Source: Actinomycetota bacterium (GTDB lineage Bacteria; Actinomycetota; Acidimicrobiia; Acidimicrobiales; Acidimicrobilacustridaceae). From it: 64,000 bases of DNA. Where the stretch lies: the NCBI GenBank assembly GCA_016185305.1, contig JACPNV010000090.1:1-64000 (forward strand), in the 5' to 3' direction. The notes beneath the pieces are model-generated. The model made no database searches and had not been told where the DNA came from. It saw nothing but the letters and a program-made list of their open reading frames with translations. The position numbers and the translations under genes were made by a program. Every line of letters begins with the position of its first letter. Within the stretch, counting starts at the first letter, position 1. Below, piece by piece: positions 63,154 through 64,000 of the stretch.

Positions 63154-64000
63154 TCAGTGACCGGCGATGGCGTGCGGGGCGTACAGCTCTTCCAGCCGGC
63201 GGACCTCGTCATCATCCAGGGTGAGCCGTTCGGCCGCGAGCGCGTCCTCGAGGTGGTCGAGCTTCGTAGCGCCGACGATCGGCGCGGTGACGCCCGGCTT
63301 TTGGAGCAACCACGCCAGCGCGACCTGTGCCATCGGCACATCGCGTTCCTTGGCGATCTCGCCGACACGGTCGACGATGTCGAAGTCACCGGCGTCGGTG
63401 TAGAGGAACTCGCCGAATGCATCGGTCTGGGCCCGCACCGTCTTCTGCTCACCGTCTCGAGTGCGGTTGCCGGCGAGGCGGCCCCGCGCCAGCGGGCTCC
63501 ACGGAATGACGCCGACACCCTGATCGGCGCAGAGCGGGATCATCTCCCGCTCTTCCTCTCGATAGATGAGGTTGTAGTGGTTCTGCATCGAGACGAACAG
63601 TGTCCAGCTGTGCTCAGCCGCGACCCGTTGGGCCTTGGAGAACTGCCACGCGTACATGCTGCTCGCCCCGATGTAGCGAGCCTTGCCCGACCGCACGACG
63701 TCGTGCAGCGCCTCCATCGTCTCCTCGATCGGTACGTTCGGATCCCACCGATGGATCTGGTAGAGGTCGACGTAGTCCATGCCGAGCCTGGCCAGCGAGG
63801 CGTCGATCGCCGACAGGATGTGCTTGCGCGACAGCCCGCCCCCGTTCGGCCCCGGCGTCATGGGCATGAACGCCTTCGTCGCGATGACGAGCTCGTCGCG
63901 ACTCAACATCTTGGTGAGCAACCGGCCCGTCACCTCCTCGCTCGCGCCGTGCGAATAGGTGTCGGCCGTATCGAAGAAGATCACTCCCCCATCGACCGCG
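63154..64000 (-). CDS. Aldo/keto reductase, 5' end beyond window
   Basis: About 282 codons are inside the window; the N-terminus runs off the right edge. The catalytic tetrad of the family is visible: Asp and Tyr in FFDTADTYSHG, Lys in VIATKAF, and His in YQIHRWD. NADPH-site motifs follow (GVIPWSPLARGRLAG and GVTAPIVGATKLDHLEDAL). The length and the WSPLARGRL motif fit the YajO/YghZ-like general aldo/keto reductases that reduce aldehydes. The substrate is unknown. Confidence 0.9.
   Translation of the reverse strand, partial: AVDGGVIFFDTADTYSHGASEEVTGRLLTKMLSRDELVIATKAFMPMTPGPNGGGLSRKHILSAIDASLARLGMDYVDLYQIHRWDPNVPIEETMEALHDVVRSGKARYIGASSMYAWQFSKAQRVAAEHSWTLFVSMQNHYNLIYREEEREMIPLCADQGVGVIPWSPLARGRLAGNRTRDGEQKTVRAQTDAFGEFLYTDAGDFDIVDRVGEIAKERDVPMAQVALAWLLQKPGVTAPIVGATKLDHLEDALAAERLTLDDDEVRRLEELYAPHAIAGH

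Overview
The window is GC-rich, densely coded DNA from an actinobacterial chromosome. The markers are a BldD-type c-di-GMP-binding regulator, a CIRCE-controlled hrcA–dnaJ unit, a FolP2-type DHPS homologue, a luciferase-like (F420-type) oxidoreductase, a DUF222/HNH family fragment, many GTG/TTG starts, and -10 hexamers placed 6-8 nt before start codons. An acidimicrobial (Acidimicrobiia) origin is my best inference but is not proven by anything here. I saw no rRNA, tRNA, CRISPR array, intact insertion sequence or phage gene.

Region 1 (834-31005, plus 36073-37020) is a surface-glycan locus. It has eight glycosyltransferases outside the carotenoid operon, five different PAPS-dependent sulfotransferases, a formyltransferase–aminotransferase pair for a formamido sugar, a polysaccharide pyruvyl transferase, a lipid/glycan ABC exporter, a large membrane protein that may be a polymerase, a Wzc-like tyrosine kinase with a Tyr tail, a polysaccharide deacetylase, a GNAT acetyltransferase and an NDP-sugar epimerase. 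Together they suggest a sulfated, pyruvylated, formamido-sugar-containing exopolysaccharide or capsule. Two other units sit inside the locus. One (15933-18620) is a compact operon of a CarH-like B12 regulator, a 63-codon ORF, a CrtQ-like glycosyltransferase and a CrtO-like acyltransferase, all joined by overlapping start/stop codons; it probably makes a light-controlled acyl-glycosyl carotenoid. The other (18780-21747) is a MacB/FtsX-type ABC exporter behind a strong leader hairpin.

Region 2 (31016-50447) is mainly conserved housekeeping: hemW, bldD, dnaJ, hrcA, lepA, rpsT, holA, folP2, comEC, comEA, a CnoX-type thioredoxin, an APH-fold phosphotransferase and a PAC2 protein. A secreted helical protein, the epimerase, and a pseudokinase/LysM membrane-protein pair are inserted among them.

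Region 3 (50472-59978) is a branched-chain-amino-acid-type (Liv) ABC system with unusual architecture. LivH and LivM are fused, and one 1020-residue protein fuses an MFS transporter to LivF and then LivG. Two paralogous membrane-anchored binding proteins lie downstream and a small TetR-tail-like ORF lies upstream. Region 4 (60306-64000) holds a luciferase-like oxidoreductase, an acyl-CoA thioesterase, two small proteins and a truncated aldo/keto reductase.

Two signals recur across the window. Eleven gene starts have TANNNT 6-8 nt upstream, which implies leaderless mRNAs. Eleven gene junctions use ATGA or GTGA overlaps.
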